A stretch of DNA of 64,000 nucleotides. It comes from Flavobacterium sp. IB48. Its GTDB lineage: Bacteria > Bacteroidota > Bacteroidia > Flavobacteriales > Flavobacteriaceae. Positions 44,963-52,665 of the stretch are shown piece after piece. The stretch is taken from assembly GCF_016405855.1 (NCBI RefSeq), contig NZ_JAEFCA010000001.1, positions 271,316 to 335,315 on the forward strand. The letters are read 5' to 3'. The position numbers and the translations under genes were made by a program. The notes below the pieces were generated by a model, which saw only the letters and a program-made list of their open reading frames with translations, had not been told where the DNA came from and did not search any database. Numbering within the stretch: the first letter of the stretch is position 1; each line of letters begins with the position of its first letter.

Positions 44963-47077
44963 TTATTGTGGCTGATGCGCCGCTTTCAATAAATCGTTTA
45001 CTGTTTTTACAGGATTAAAAGTAATTAATGGAACAGCTACAAAAATAGTTAGCCAGTTAGCCATTGATCCGTTCCATAAACCAGGCAATTCATAACTTTT
45101 TACCGTTTTCCCGTCAACACTTTTCTCTACAATAAAACCAGCTTTTTGATCTACAAACTGCAATAAATCAAACTTTTCGTTTTTATAATTTTTAATACCG
45201 CAAACTAAATCTACTGGATTAAAATGCGTTGATTCAGTTAAAATTGACTGCTGTTTTTTACTTGTCAAATCTACCTGAGATGTTTCTACAATTTGAAGAG
45301 AAGCCACCCCTTTATCATTCATCACCCAAAACGGGCCACCTCCAGGTTCTCCTTCATTTTTTACCATTCCGCAAACACGAATTGGTCTATCTAGAAGTTC
45401 TTTAATCTTACTTATTTTATTCTCAAAAGTAAATTTATTGAAATCATTGCTCATCTCAACATTTAGCTCTTCTTTTAAAAATAGAACAATATCTGCTAAA
45501 TGATTTTCTTCAATCTTATTTTGGTCAATTAATTGTAAATAAGAAAAAACCTTTTGCTGCACTTCAATTAAAACGCCTGCCAATGCTTTTTTGTACAATG
45601 TAATTTTATCAATATGGTTCTGAATTACGTTGTCGATATTTTTAATGAAAATCACATCAGCATCAAGATCATTTAAATTTTCAATCAAAGCTCCATGCCC
45701 GCCTGGTCTAAAAATTAAACTACCATTTTTATCCTTTACCAATTTGTTTCCTTCGTCGATAGTAATAGAATCAGTGCTTTTATTTTGATATGAGTATCCG
45801 ATATTGATTTTTACACCAGATGGTTCTTCAATTTTTTCTATAACCTCATCAACTCCCTTATAAAATAAGTTTTGGTGAATTTCTGAAACTGTAAAATGCA
45901 AATTGGATACCTTGTTTGAAGTTGCATAATGTATGCATTCATTTAAATGTTCTTCAATTGGATTTGCAATATGAGTTTCATATAAATGAAAAGGCAATAC
46001 TGCTTTTGGCTTATTAGCAAAATCAAAATAGTCTGGAGATAATAATAATTTTATAAAATAATAATTCTTATAATCTCTCTCGAGAGTTTCAAAATCAGGA
46101 TATATTTCTCTTAATTTTTGATCTACCGTCTTGAAAAAAGGAAACTTATCCATTCCGATAATAAAAATGGCTAATTCTTTATCTTTTTTCCTATTGATAT
46201 AACCGTTTATTGTTTCTTTTTGAATATCAAAATCATTCAAAAAAGCCGTCAAAAACTTAAACATTCTTGTTGCCGCACCAGAAGCCGGAACAAACTTTTT
46301 AATCTTTAATTTTTCTTTTTGGTCATCAAAAAAAACAGCTTTTTCTTCAAAATCTTTTTCTGATAAACTTAGAATTCCATTACCAATTTTAGCAGGACTC
46401 ACTAAATTGCTCTTTACAATTCCGTTTTCAAAAAACTCTAATTGTTTTAAAATAGCATCAAAAGAAATTCCTCTATTGTATATCTGTACAAAATCACTTG
46501 GCAAGAAATTATGCTCTTTTGCAATAGTCAAATTATCAATAATTGATATTGCTTTCGCTAATCTCGTTTCTTTATCTCCAGATAAAATTATGAAAGGTTT
46601 ATTGGTATCTATTAAAGTCTGTTTAAAAACAGAAAATACGCTTTCTCTACCTTCAGGAGTATCACGAATATCGTCTTTTTCCCAAGGAACATCAATATCT
46701 GTAAGGAAAAATAAATCGTATTCGTGTTTTAGTGCCGCTTCATTCAAAAGCGGATCACAAAAACCGTAATACATTTCAGAAAACACTTTGGTTACCATCA
46801 AATTGGTATCACAAAACAAGTATTTATTTGCTTTTGCTAATCTTTCATTTTCCAATGCAGTCTGACCATATGCAATTGGCATCATATCATCTGCTACGCA
46901 AATATGCTGGTTTTCTTCCCATTTTTCTTGCAAATAATCACGTGCAAATTCAGGAACCCATTCTGTTTCGTAGTAATCTGCAAGCTGTTTTGCTAGGGTT
47001 GTTTTGCCTGTACTTTCAGGCCCAAACAAAGCAATTTTTATGATGGTTGTTTTTTGCTGTCTAAGATCTTTCTCCAT
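44963..47077 (-). CDS. NadR-like kinase fused to DUF4301
   Basis: 704 residues, two parts. Residues ~12-190 are a P-loop kinase of the NadR ribosylnicotinamide-kinase type (IALFGPESTGKTTLAKQL Walker A, then EWVPEFARDYL, and DTNLMVTKVF). From ~195 a DUF4301 domain begins (LPSDFVQIYNRGISFDAILKQLEFFENG); it contains FVPASGAATRMFK and FRPGGHGALIENLN, which look like nucleotidyltransferase nucleotide loops. The gene overlaps pnuC by 40 bp. A transporter-coupled salvage kinase is the likely role; substrate could be nicotinamide riboside or, given the riboswitch nearby, thiamine. Confidence 0.8.
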   Translation of the reverse strand: MEKDLRQQKTTIIKIALFGPESTGKTTLAKQLADYYETEWVPEFARDYLQEKWEENQHICVADDMMPIAYGQTALENERLAKANKYLFCDTNLMVTKVFSEMYYGFCDPLLNEAALKHEYDLFFLTDIDVPWEKDDIRDTPEGRESVFSVFKQTLIDTNKPFIILSGDKETRLAKAISIIDNLTIAKEHNFLPSDFVQIYNRGISFDAILKQLEFFENGIVKSNLVSPAKIGNGILSLSEKDFEEKAVFFDDQKEKLKIKKFVPASGAATRMFKFLTAFLNDFDIQKETINGYINRKKDKELAIFIIGMDKFPFFKTVDQKLREIYPDFETLERDYKNYYFIKLLLSPDYFDFANKPKAVLPFHLYETHIANPIEEHLNECIHYATSNKVSNLHFTVSEIHQNLFYKGVDEVIEKIEEPSGVKINIGYSYQNKSTDSITIDEGNKLVKDKNGSLIFRPGGHGALIENLNDLDADVIFIKNIDNVIQNHIDKITLYKKALAGVLIEVQQKVFSYLQLIDQNKIEENHLADIVLFLKEELNVEMSNDFNKFTFENKISKIKELLDRPIRVCGMVKNEGEPGGGPFWVMNDKGVASLQIVETSQVDLTSKKQQSILTESTHFNPVDLVCGIKNYKNEKFDLLQFVDQKAGFIVEKSVDGKTVKSYELPGLWNGSMANWLTIFVAVPLITFNPVKTVNDLLKAAHQPQ

Positions 47078-47661
47078 TCTAAATAAGCTGAAATAGCCAA
47101 AATTGTAAAAATTATATACTGAAGTGACAACATCCCTAAGCCGCGATAAGCATAAAGAGGCACAACAATAATATCACCAATAATCCAAAGTGTCCAGTTT
47201 TCTATTTTTTTTCTGGCCATGTACCACATTCCAGCAAAAAATATTCCAGACGAAATCATATCAACATAATTGTCTTTATGAATTTCATAATCAAAATATT
47301 TATAAATCCCGAAAACTACAAAAACAGTTACAATAAACAGTAAGATTCCGATTATTTTTTCATTAAAATTTGTACGGGTAATTGGCAAATTGTCTTCGGC
47401 TGTTCCGCCTTTTGCCCACACATACCAGCCGTAAATGCTCATTATTGAGAAATAAGCATTAATAATCATGTCTCCTATATAACCTGCAATATAAAGCAGA
47501 TAAACTGATATAACAGTTGCAATTAATCCTGTTGGATACACCCAAATGTTTTCTTTTTTAGCAAACCAAACACTTAAAATTCCGCAAACAAATACTAAAA
47601 ACTCTAAAGCAATATGCCATAGCGGTGCATTTTTATAACTGTCTAAAAAAAAATCTATCAT
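47038..47661 (-). CDS. PnuC-family vitamin transporter (PnuC or PnuT)
   Basis: 207 residues with about seven hydrophobic segments. Family motifs are IALEFLVFVCGILSVWFAKKENIWVYPTGLI near the N terminus, the stretch YFSIMSIYGWYVW, and ENWTLWIIGDIIVVPLYAYRG near the C terminus, where the conserved Trp/Asp line the pocket. PnuC takes nicotinamide riboside, PnuT thiamine; both rely on a cytoplasmic kinase, here encoded by the overlapping downstream gene. No TPP riboswitch lies directly upstream (21-bp gap to the preceding gene). Confidence 0.88.
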   Translation of the reverse strand: MIDFFLDSYKNAPLWHIALEFLVFVCGILSVWFAKKENIWVYPTGLIATVISVYLLYIAGYIGDMIINAYFSIMSIYGWYVWAKGGTAEDNLPITRTNFNEKIIGILLFIVTVFVVFGIYKYFDYEIHKDNYVDMISSGIFFAGMWYMARKKIENWTLWIIGDIIVVPLYAYRGLGMLSLQYIIFTILAISAYLEWRKILDSKKQPS

Positions 47662-47682
47662 TAGAGATGTGGTATTTGGCGT

Positions 47683-48411
47683 TTATTGTTCAAAAAAATG
47701 ACTGTTGTTTTCAAAAGCTGTTCCAATAACAACCAAATCTGCACCAGCCTTATAGGCTTTCTGAATTCCCTGCAAATCTACAATTCCTCCACCAACAATA
47801 ACAGGAATTTCAATATTTTGAGAAATCATCTCAATCATTTCTGTCGGAACAGGCTCTTTTGCACCGCTTCCCGCTTCTAAATAAATCATTTGGTTTCCTA
47901 ACATTTCCCCTGCCTGCGCTGTTGCCAAAACCAACTCAAGATTTTCTCTGCTTAAGGGTTTTGTTTTACTTACACGCGCCACAGCAGTTTCGTTACCACT
48001 TTCTATTAAAATATAACCTGTAGAAATGACTTCCAGATTTGTTTTTTTAAGAATTGGAGCGGCTTGAACCTGGTACTCTATCAAATAATCTGGATTTCTA
48101 CCAGATAATAACGATAAAAATAAGATACCATCTGCTTTTGGCGAAATCTGAGAAGGATTTCCAGGAAACAAAATAACAGGAAGATTCGTTTTTTGCTTTA
48201 ACTCCGAAATCAATTCTTCTAAAATGTTATTCTGAACAATACTTCCTCCAACAAAAATATGAGTTGCAGGCGAACCATTAATTTTTTCAATTAAATAATT
48301 AACATTTTCCAATACAATTTTATCAGGATCCAAAAGCACTGCCAGTAATTTTTGGCCATTGCTTTTAGCTTCTAAAATCTGTTGTCTTATAGTGAGAATT
48401 TGTTCTTGCAT
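47683..48411 (-). CDS. Geranylgeranylglyceryl phosphate synthase-like protein (PcrB/GGGPS family)
   Basis: 242 residues, TIM barrel. It has KLLAVLLDPDKI, the metal/phosphate motifs GGSIVQNN and PVILFPGNPSQISPKADGILFLSLLSGRNPDYLI, then YLEAGSGAKEPV and IPVIVGGGIVDLQGIQKAYKAGADLVVIGTAFE. Such enzymes in Bacteroidota make archaeal-type prenylglycerol ethers or related lipids. First gene of the operon with pnuC, kinase-DUF4301 and arfB; the functional link is unclear. Confidence 0.92.
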   Translation of the reverse strand: MQEQILTIRQQILEAKSNGQKLLAVLLDPDKIVLENVNYLIEKINGSPATHIFVGGSIVQNNILEELISELKQKTNLPVILFPGNPSQISPKADGILFLSLLSGRNPDYLIEYQVQAAPILKKTNLEVISTGYILIESGNETAVARVSKTKPLSRENLELVLATAQAGEMLGNQMIYLEAGSGAKEPVPTEMIEMISQNIEIPVIVGGGIVDLQGIQKAYKAGADLVVIGTAFENNSHFFEQ

Positions 48412-48464
48412 ACAAGGTGTAAAAGTAAAAGATTTTTAGTGCAGAAGAACTATTTTGAATGAAT

Positions 48465-48472
48465 TATATTTG
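48465..48472 (+). promoter_or_regulatory. Candidate -7 element of the Crp/Fnr gene
   Basis: TATATTTG is a perfect -7 match 33 bp before the ATG. No TTG at the expected distance. Confidence 0.45.
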
Positions 48473-48505
48473 TTGTACGTCTTTTGATAACGTAAACAAT
48501 GCATT

Positions 48506-49102
48506 ATGATTACAGTAGAATTACTAGAAAAATACGGTGTAGTTAAAAAATCTTTCGATAAAAATGATATTATTTTTGAAGAAGGAAATCTTCCATTACA
48601 TTATTACCAAGTTATTTCTGGCGAAATAAAAATGAGCAATTACAATGATGACGGACGTGAATTTATTCAAGGAATATTTTACAATGGACAATCTTTTGGC
48701 GAACCTCCTTTATTCTTAAATCAAAAATATCCAGCAAACGCAATTGCGGTAGAAAATGCAGAAATTTTTATTCTTCCGAAAGAGAACTTCATGAAACTTT
48801 TAGAAGAAAATCCAAAAGTAAGCATTAAAGTAATTGAGAATCTTGCGCAGCGATTGTATTATAAATCGATTATGGCCGCAGAAATCTCAACACACGAGCC
48901 AGAACATCGCGTATTGAAACTTATAGATCACGGAATTGCTTACTTCAACTTTCAAAAAGATAAAAATGGTTATCTTATCAATTTTACCAGACAGCAAATT
49001 GGAGATTTAACTGGTTTACGTGTAGAAACCGTTATTAGAACCATAAAAGCATTGGAGAAAAAAGGAGAATTGAAAATTATTAACCGAAAAGTATACAGAT
49101 AA
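48506..49102 (+). CDS. Crp/Fnr-family transcriptional regulator
   Basis: 198 residues. The cyclic-nucleotide-binding-like beta-roll covers ~15-125 (DIIFEEGNLPLHYYQVISGEIKMSNYN, then NGQSFGEPPLFLN). The C-terminal winged helix has FTRQQIGDLTGLRVETVIRTIKALEKKGELK, the recognition helix with the E/R pair typical for TGTGA-like sites. No cysteine cluster is present, so it is not an oxygen-sensing FNR proper. A perfect palindrome just downstream (49112-49137) is a probable target. Confidence 0.93.
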   Translation: MITVELLEKYGVVKKSFDKNDIIFEEGNLPLHYYQVISGEIKMSNYNDDGREFIQGIFYNGQSFGEPPLFLNQKYPANAIAVENAEIFILPKENFMKLLEENPKVSIKVIENLAQRLYYKSIMAAEISTHEPEHRVLKLIDHGIAYFNFQKDKNGYLINFTRQQIGDLTGLRVETVIRTIKALEKKGELKIINRKVYR

Positions 49103-49111
49103 AAAAAATCC

Positions 49112-49162
49112 CATTTTATGATTAAAGTCATAAAATGCAACACTATTGTCGTCGTAATTTTG
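49112..49162 (+). promoter_or_regulatory. Crp/Fnr-type operator and promoter of the haemoglobin operon
   Basis: CATTTTATGA (49112-49121), six bases, TCATAAAATG (49128-49137) is a perfect 10-bp inverted repeat with the TGA-N6-TCA core of Crp/Fnr sites. TAATTTTG (49155-49162) is a perfect -7 element. The palindrome centre falls about 43 bp before the expected start of transcription and replaces the -33 TTG, the geometry of class II activation. Confidence 0.65.
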
Positions 49163-49184
49163 TTCATATAAAAAACTGAATATC

Positions 49185-49472
49185 ATGACACTATATCAAA
49201 CAACATTCGACATTTTCAATAGAAATTATATGGGTTCTGCTGCAATGGCAGTAATTGGACAAAGCTGTTTAGGAGGCGCTGCTGCTATGTATGTTTTAGC
49301 CAACGGAACTTCTATCCCGCAAATGATTCAATTAGGAATTATTGTTTTAGCTTGTGTTTTTGCAAATACATCTATATTGGCACAAATGAAACATAAAGTA
49401 GTTTTCAATCTTATTATGCTAAGCGCAACTTTAAGCTTGTTTTTTATACTTTTAAATAGTTTGATTCTATGA
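49185..49472 (+). CDS. Small membrane protein in the truncated-haemoglobin operon
   Basis: 95 residues, about three transmembrane helices (~18-38, ~45-62, ~70-92) joined by short loops, one basic residue pair between the last two helices. I recognise no named family. It overlaps the haemoglobin gene by 4 bp (ATGA), so the two are translationally coupled, and it is the first gene after the Crp/Fnr-type operator. A role in nitric-oxide or oxygen-linked membrane chemistry is context only. Confidence 0.75.
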   Translation: MTLYQTTFDIFNRNYMGSAAMAVIGQSCLGGAAAMYVLANGTSIPQMIQLGIIVLACVFANTSILAQMKHKVVFNLIMLSATLSLFFILLNSLIL

Positions 49473-49867
49473 AAAAACAAATAGAAAATAGAGCTGATGT
49501 ATCTTTTTTAGTACATCAATTTTATGATAAAATAAGAGCCGATCAAGAAATCGGCTTTTATTTTAATGAAATGATTTCTGATTGGGATGCACATCTTGAA
49601 AAGCTGACTGATTTTTGGGAAACAAACCTATTTGGCGTTCGCAAATACAAAGGAAATCCACATGAGGTTCACAATGAGGTTGATGCTCATTTTGACGAAA
49701 AAATTACACCAAACGAATTTGGAATCTGGCTTAATCATTGGTTCCAAACTATTGATGAACATTTTGAAGGTGAAAATGCCGATACATTAAAAAGACGCGC
49801 TCAAAAAATGAGTACTTTTTTATATATGAGTATGTTTCAGCATCGCCAAAAAGAAAGTGAAGTTTAA
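49469..49867 (+). CDS. Group III truncated haemoglobin
   Basis: 132 residues. The helix pattern ISFLVHQFYDKIRADQEIGFYF-like start, DAHLEKLTDFWETNLFG and EFGIWLNHWFQTIDEHF with the proximal His in the NHWF region fit class III (TrHbP). The size is typical. These bind oxygen or nitric oxide in low-oxygen conditions. Translationally coupled to the small membrane protein and probably controlled by the Crp/Fnr regulator upstream. Confidence 0.9.
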   Translation: MKKQIENRADVSFLVHQFYDKIRADQEIGFYFNEMISDWDAHLEKLTDFWETNLFGVRKYKGNPHEVHNEVDAHFDEKITPNEFGIWLNHWFQTIDEHFEGENADTLKRRAQKMSTFLYMSMFQHRQKESEV

Positions 49868-49911
49868 ATAACTCATCGCAAATTATGAAACCTGATACTG
49901 CGCCTTAAAAG

Positions 49912-50562
49912 TTATTTTTCAAAGGCATAAACCAAAGTAAATATCCCTTCAAAATTATCCGATCTGACTTCCTGATAATGTACATCAAAATCTTTTATCA
50001 AATCATCAAAATGGAGGCTAGAAACGGTTTGATTTTCCTTTAAAGAAAAATTATTAACGTTGATATGGTCTTTAAAACTGATACCTTTTTCATTTCTAAT
50101 TTTAAAGATTGCCTCTTTGGCTCCCCAAATCACGGTAAGTTTTTTTATGTATTCTTCTACAAATTCTGGTTTTAAATAACTGCATTCAAAATCAGTGAAT
50201 TTATCTGCAATTCTCTGAATTTTTTCGCGTTGCAATTCCATATCAATTCCAACTTTTTCGTCACTTATAATAATTGCCGAAAAATGGTACGAATGCGTAA
50301 TTGATATATGGTTATGACAATCAAAATATGGTTTCCCAAACTCGTCATAATGCAAATCTTTATCAGTAAAACCCATTTCCTGAATCAGCATTCGAACACT
50401 TAAAAAAGCACGCTGATGCATTTGAGACTTCATTCCTTCCAATCTCTTTTGCGTTTTCTCTTTCAATACCACTTTACTCAATAATTCTTCAAGAGATTCT
50501 GTTATTTCCCAAATTAAGATCTTGGTTGTTTTGTTAAATTGTATGGTTTTATATAATGGCAT
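49912..50562 (-). CDS. 4'-phosphopantetheinyl transferase (Sfp superfamily)
   Basis: 216 residues. It has KVGIDMELQREKIQRIADKFTDFECSYL with the first magnesium-binding Asp and Glu, and LTVIWGAKEAIFKIRNEKGISF with the W(G/S)xKEA motif and catalytic Lys/Glu. It transfers phosphopantetheine from CoA to carrier proteins. No polyketide or NRPS gene is in the window, so the partner may be a fatty-acid or flexirubin-type carrier elsewhere. Preceded by a small gene 5 bp upstream. Confidence 0.9.
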   Translation of the reverse strand: MPLYKTIQFNKTTKILIWEITESLEELLSKVVLKEKTQKRLEGMKSQMHQRAFLSVRMLIQEMGFTDKDLHYDEFGKPYFDCHNHISITHSYHFSAIIISDEKVGIDMELQREKIQRIADKFTDFECSYLKPEFVEEYIKKLTVIWGAKEAIFKIRNEKGISFKDHINVNNFSLKENQTVSSLHFDDLIKDFDVHYQEVRSDNFEGIFTLVYAFEK

Positions 50563-50567
50563 TACTT

Positions 50568-50918
50568 TTAATTTGGAGGAGTTATATCATCTTCTACTTC
50601 TGAACTTAAACCTGTAATATCATTTTCATAAGGCATTACATAGTAAAAATTCCACTTTTTATTTGCTTTCTTACAAGCTGCTATATAAGTGTTTTTATAA
50701 ATTTCTTTCAAAAAAAGATCCTCACACTTATCTAATTCTTTACTAAACACTAATTTACTAAATATTAAATTCTCTGCCTCCGTAGGTTTTCTCCACGGAT
50801 TTTCCAAAGACACCTCTTCCCCTGCAATCATTACTGTCTCTGGTTCAATAAGTCTATTACACACCTTTGTTAAAAACAAAACAAAAACAACTATTAATAT
50901 ATATTTAAAAAATTTCAT
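50568..50918 (-). CDS. Small anchored protein of unknown function
   Basis: 116 residues. One hydrophobic segment at ~5-20 (YILIVVFVLFLTKV) followed by a soluble part with four cysteines (residues ~20-85). The mature part has no motif I recognise. It ends 5 bp before the phosphopantetheinyl transferase start on the same strand, so the two are cotranscribed, but the pairing suggests no function. Confidence 0.65.
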   Translation of the reverse strand: MKFFKYILIVVFVLFLTKVCNRLIEPETVMIAGEEVSLENPWRKPTEAENLIFSKLVFSKELDKCEDLFLKEIYKNTYIAACKKANKKWNFYYVMPYENDITGLSSEVEDDITPPN

Positions 50919-51099
50919 CTAATTAATTATTCTTTCTCTATATATGCAATACAAGTACTTACTCGATCGACACTGCATAAAAGATGCAGGAGATAGCATA
51001 ATTAGCTTTTAAAAACCTTTACAACTAACTTTCTAAAGATTAAGAAATTAAAGATTTCACAAATCTGACAGAAATTAGTAAAATTCAAAAGCTATTCCC

Positions 51100-51107
51100 T
51101 AAATTTG
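51100..51107 (+). promoter_or_regulatory. Candidate -7 element of ahcY
   Basis: TAAATTTG is a perfect TAnnTTTG match 30 bp before the ATG; no TTG at -33. The remaining 190 bp upstream hold nothing else recognisable. Confidence 0.45.
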
Positions 51108-51137
51108 CAAAAATTTTACAATACAAATATACTATAA

Positions 51138-52454
51138 ATGAGTACAACGACTACGCCTTATGTGGCTTATAAAGTAAAAGACATTTCTCTAGCGGCTTGG
51201 GGGAGAAAAGAAATTGAACTAGCTGAAGCTGAAATGCCAGGTTTAATGGCACTTCGTGCTGAATACAAAGACGAACAACCATTAAAAGGTGCTCGTATTG
51301 CTGGATGTTTACACATGACGATTCAAACTGCTGTTTTGATCGAAACTTTAATTGCTCTTGGTGCAGAAGTTACTTGGTCTTCTTGTAACATTTTCTCTAC
51401 TCAAGATCAAGCTGCTGCTGCTATTGCTGCTGCTGGAATTTCAGTTTACGCTTGGAAAGGTCTTGACGAAGAGTCATTTGATTGGTGTATTGAGCAAACT
51501 TTATTCTTTGGTGAAGAAAGAAAACCATTGAACATGATTCTTGATGATGGTGGAGATTTAACTAATATGGTTATTGATCGTTACCCAGAATTAGTTCCTG
51601 GAATTAAAGGTCTTTCTGAAGAAACTACAACTGGTGTTCACAGACTTTACGAAAGAGTAAAAGCTGGAACTTTACCAATGCCTGCTATCAATATTAACGA
51701 CTCTGTTACTAAATCTAAATTTGATAACAAATACGGATGTAAAGAATCTGCTGTAGATGCTGTACGTCGTGCAACTGACTTAATGTTGGCTGGAAAAAGA
51801 GTTATTGTTTGTGGATACGGTGACGTTGGAAAAGGAACTGCTGCTTCTTTCAGAGGTGCTGGTTCTATTGTAACAGTTACTGAAATCGATCCAATTTGTG
51901 CTTTACAAGCTGCAATGGACGGTTATGAAGTTAAAAAATTAAACACTGTAATTGCTAATGCTGATATCATCATTACAACTACAGGAAACAAAGATATCGT
52001 TCTTGGAGAGCACTTCGAACAAATGAAAGACAAAACTGTTGTTTGTAACATTGGTCACTTCGACAACGAAATTGATATGGCTTGGTTAAACAAAAACCAC
52101 GGTGCTTCTAAAATCGAAATAAAACCTCAGGTTGACAAATACAACATCAACGGAAAAGATATCATTATCTTGGCTGAAGGTCGTTTAGTAAACCTTGGTT
52201 GTGCTACAGGTCACCCAAGTTTTGTAATGAGTAACTCATTTACAAACCAAACTTTAGCTCAAATTGAATTATGGAATAACAGTGCAGCTTACAAAAATGA
52301 AGTTTACATGTTACCAAAACATTTAGATGAAAAAGTTGCTGCTTTACACTTAGCTAAATTAGGTGTTGAACTTGAAGTTCTAAGAGAAGATCAAGCTGCT
52401 TACATTGGTGTTGAAGTTCAAGGACCATTCAAACCAGAGTACTACAGATATTAA
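51138..52454 (+). CDS. ahcY: Adenosylhomocysteinase
   Basis: 438 residues. NAD-dependent hydrolysis of S-adenosylhomocysteine. Signatures: [43 protein letters not shown], the NAD site [20 protein letters not shown], and [10 protein letters not shown], closing with the conserved C terminus [10 protein letters not shown] that caps the neighbouring active site. It is strongly biased to common codons, as expected of a highly expressed gene. Single unit followed by two palindromes. Confidence 0.98.
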   Translation: MSTTTTPYVAYKVKDISLAAWGRKEIELAEAEMPGLMALRAEYKDEQPLKGARIAGCLHMTIQTAVLIETLIALGAEVTWSSCNIFSTQDQAAAAIAAAGISVYAWKGLDEESFDWCIEQTLFFGEERKPLNMILDDGGDLTNMVIDRYPELVPGIKGLSEETTTGVHRLYERVKAGTLPMPAININDSVTKSKFDNKYGCKESAVDAVRRATDLMLAGKRVIVCGYGDVGKGTAASFRGAGSIVTVTEIDPICALQAAMDGYEVKKLNTVIANADIIITTTGNKDIVLGEHFEQMKDKTVVCNIGHFDNEIDMAWLNKNHGASKIEIKPQVDKYNINGKDIIILAEGRLVNLGCATGHPSFVMSNSFTNQTLAQIELWNNSAAYKNEVYMLPKHLDEKVAALHLAKLGVELEVLREDQAAYIGVEVQGPFKPEYYRY

Positions 52455-52470
52455 TCTATTTTAGATTTAA

Positions 52471-52488
52471 TCCCGATAGTTATCGGGA
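52471..52488. repeat. Palindrome TCCCGATAGTTATCGGGA
   Basis: An 8-bp perfect inverted repeat (TCCCGATA/TATCGGGA) around GT, 17 bp after ahcY. It may act as a partial terminator or be another dispersed palindrome. Confidence 0.6.
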
Positions 52489-52514
52489 GTAGATCTTAGA
52501 TTTATTACATATTC

Positions 52515-52547
52515 AAACCCGACAGGTTTTTAAAACCTGTCGGGTTT
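52515..52547. terminator. Strong palindrome after ahcY, probable terminator
   Basis: AAACCCGACAGGTTTT (52515-52530) pairs perfectly with AAAACCTGTCGGGTTT (52532-52547), 16 bp around one base, followed by T-rich sequence. The core AGGTTTT/AAAACCT is shared with the palindrome inside the tenI-like gene. Confidence 0.75.
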
Positions 52548-52665
52548 TCTGTTTTTATGTTTCAGGCAAAACATTTCTATCAAAAAATTGTACTTTTATA
52601 AATATCTGCTTACTTTTAATAACCAGAATAAGAATCTATTTATCAAATACTTAAATAGTAAAAAA

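Noticed and set aside
52515..52547. Treating the ahcY-distal palindrome as an insertion-sequence end
   Set aside because: No transposase, no second end and a T-rich tail; it behaves like a terminator, although it shares its core with other palindromes.
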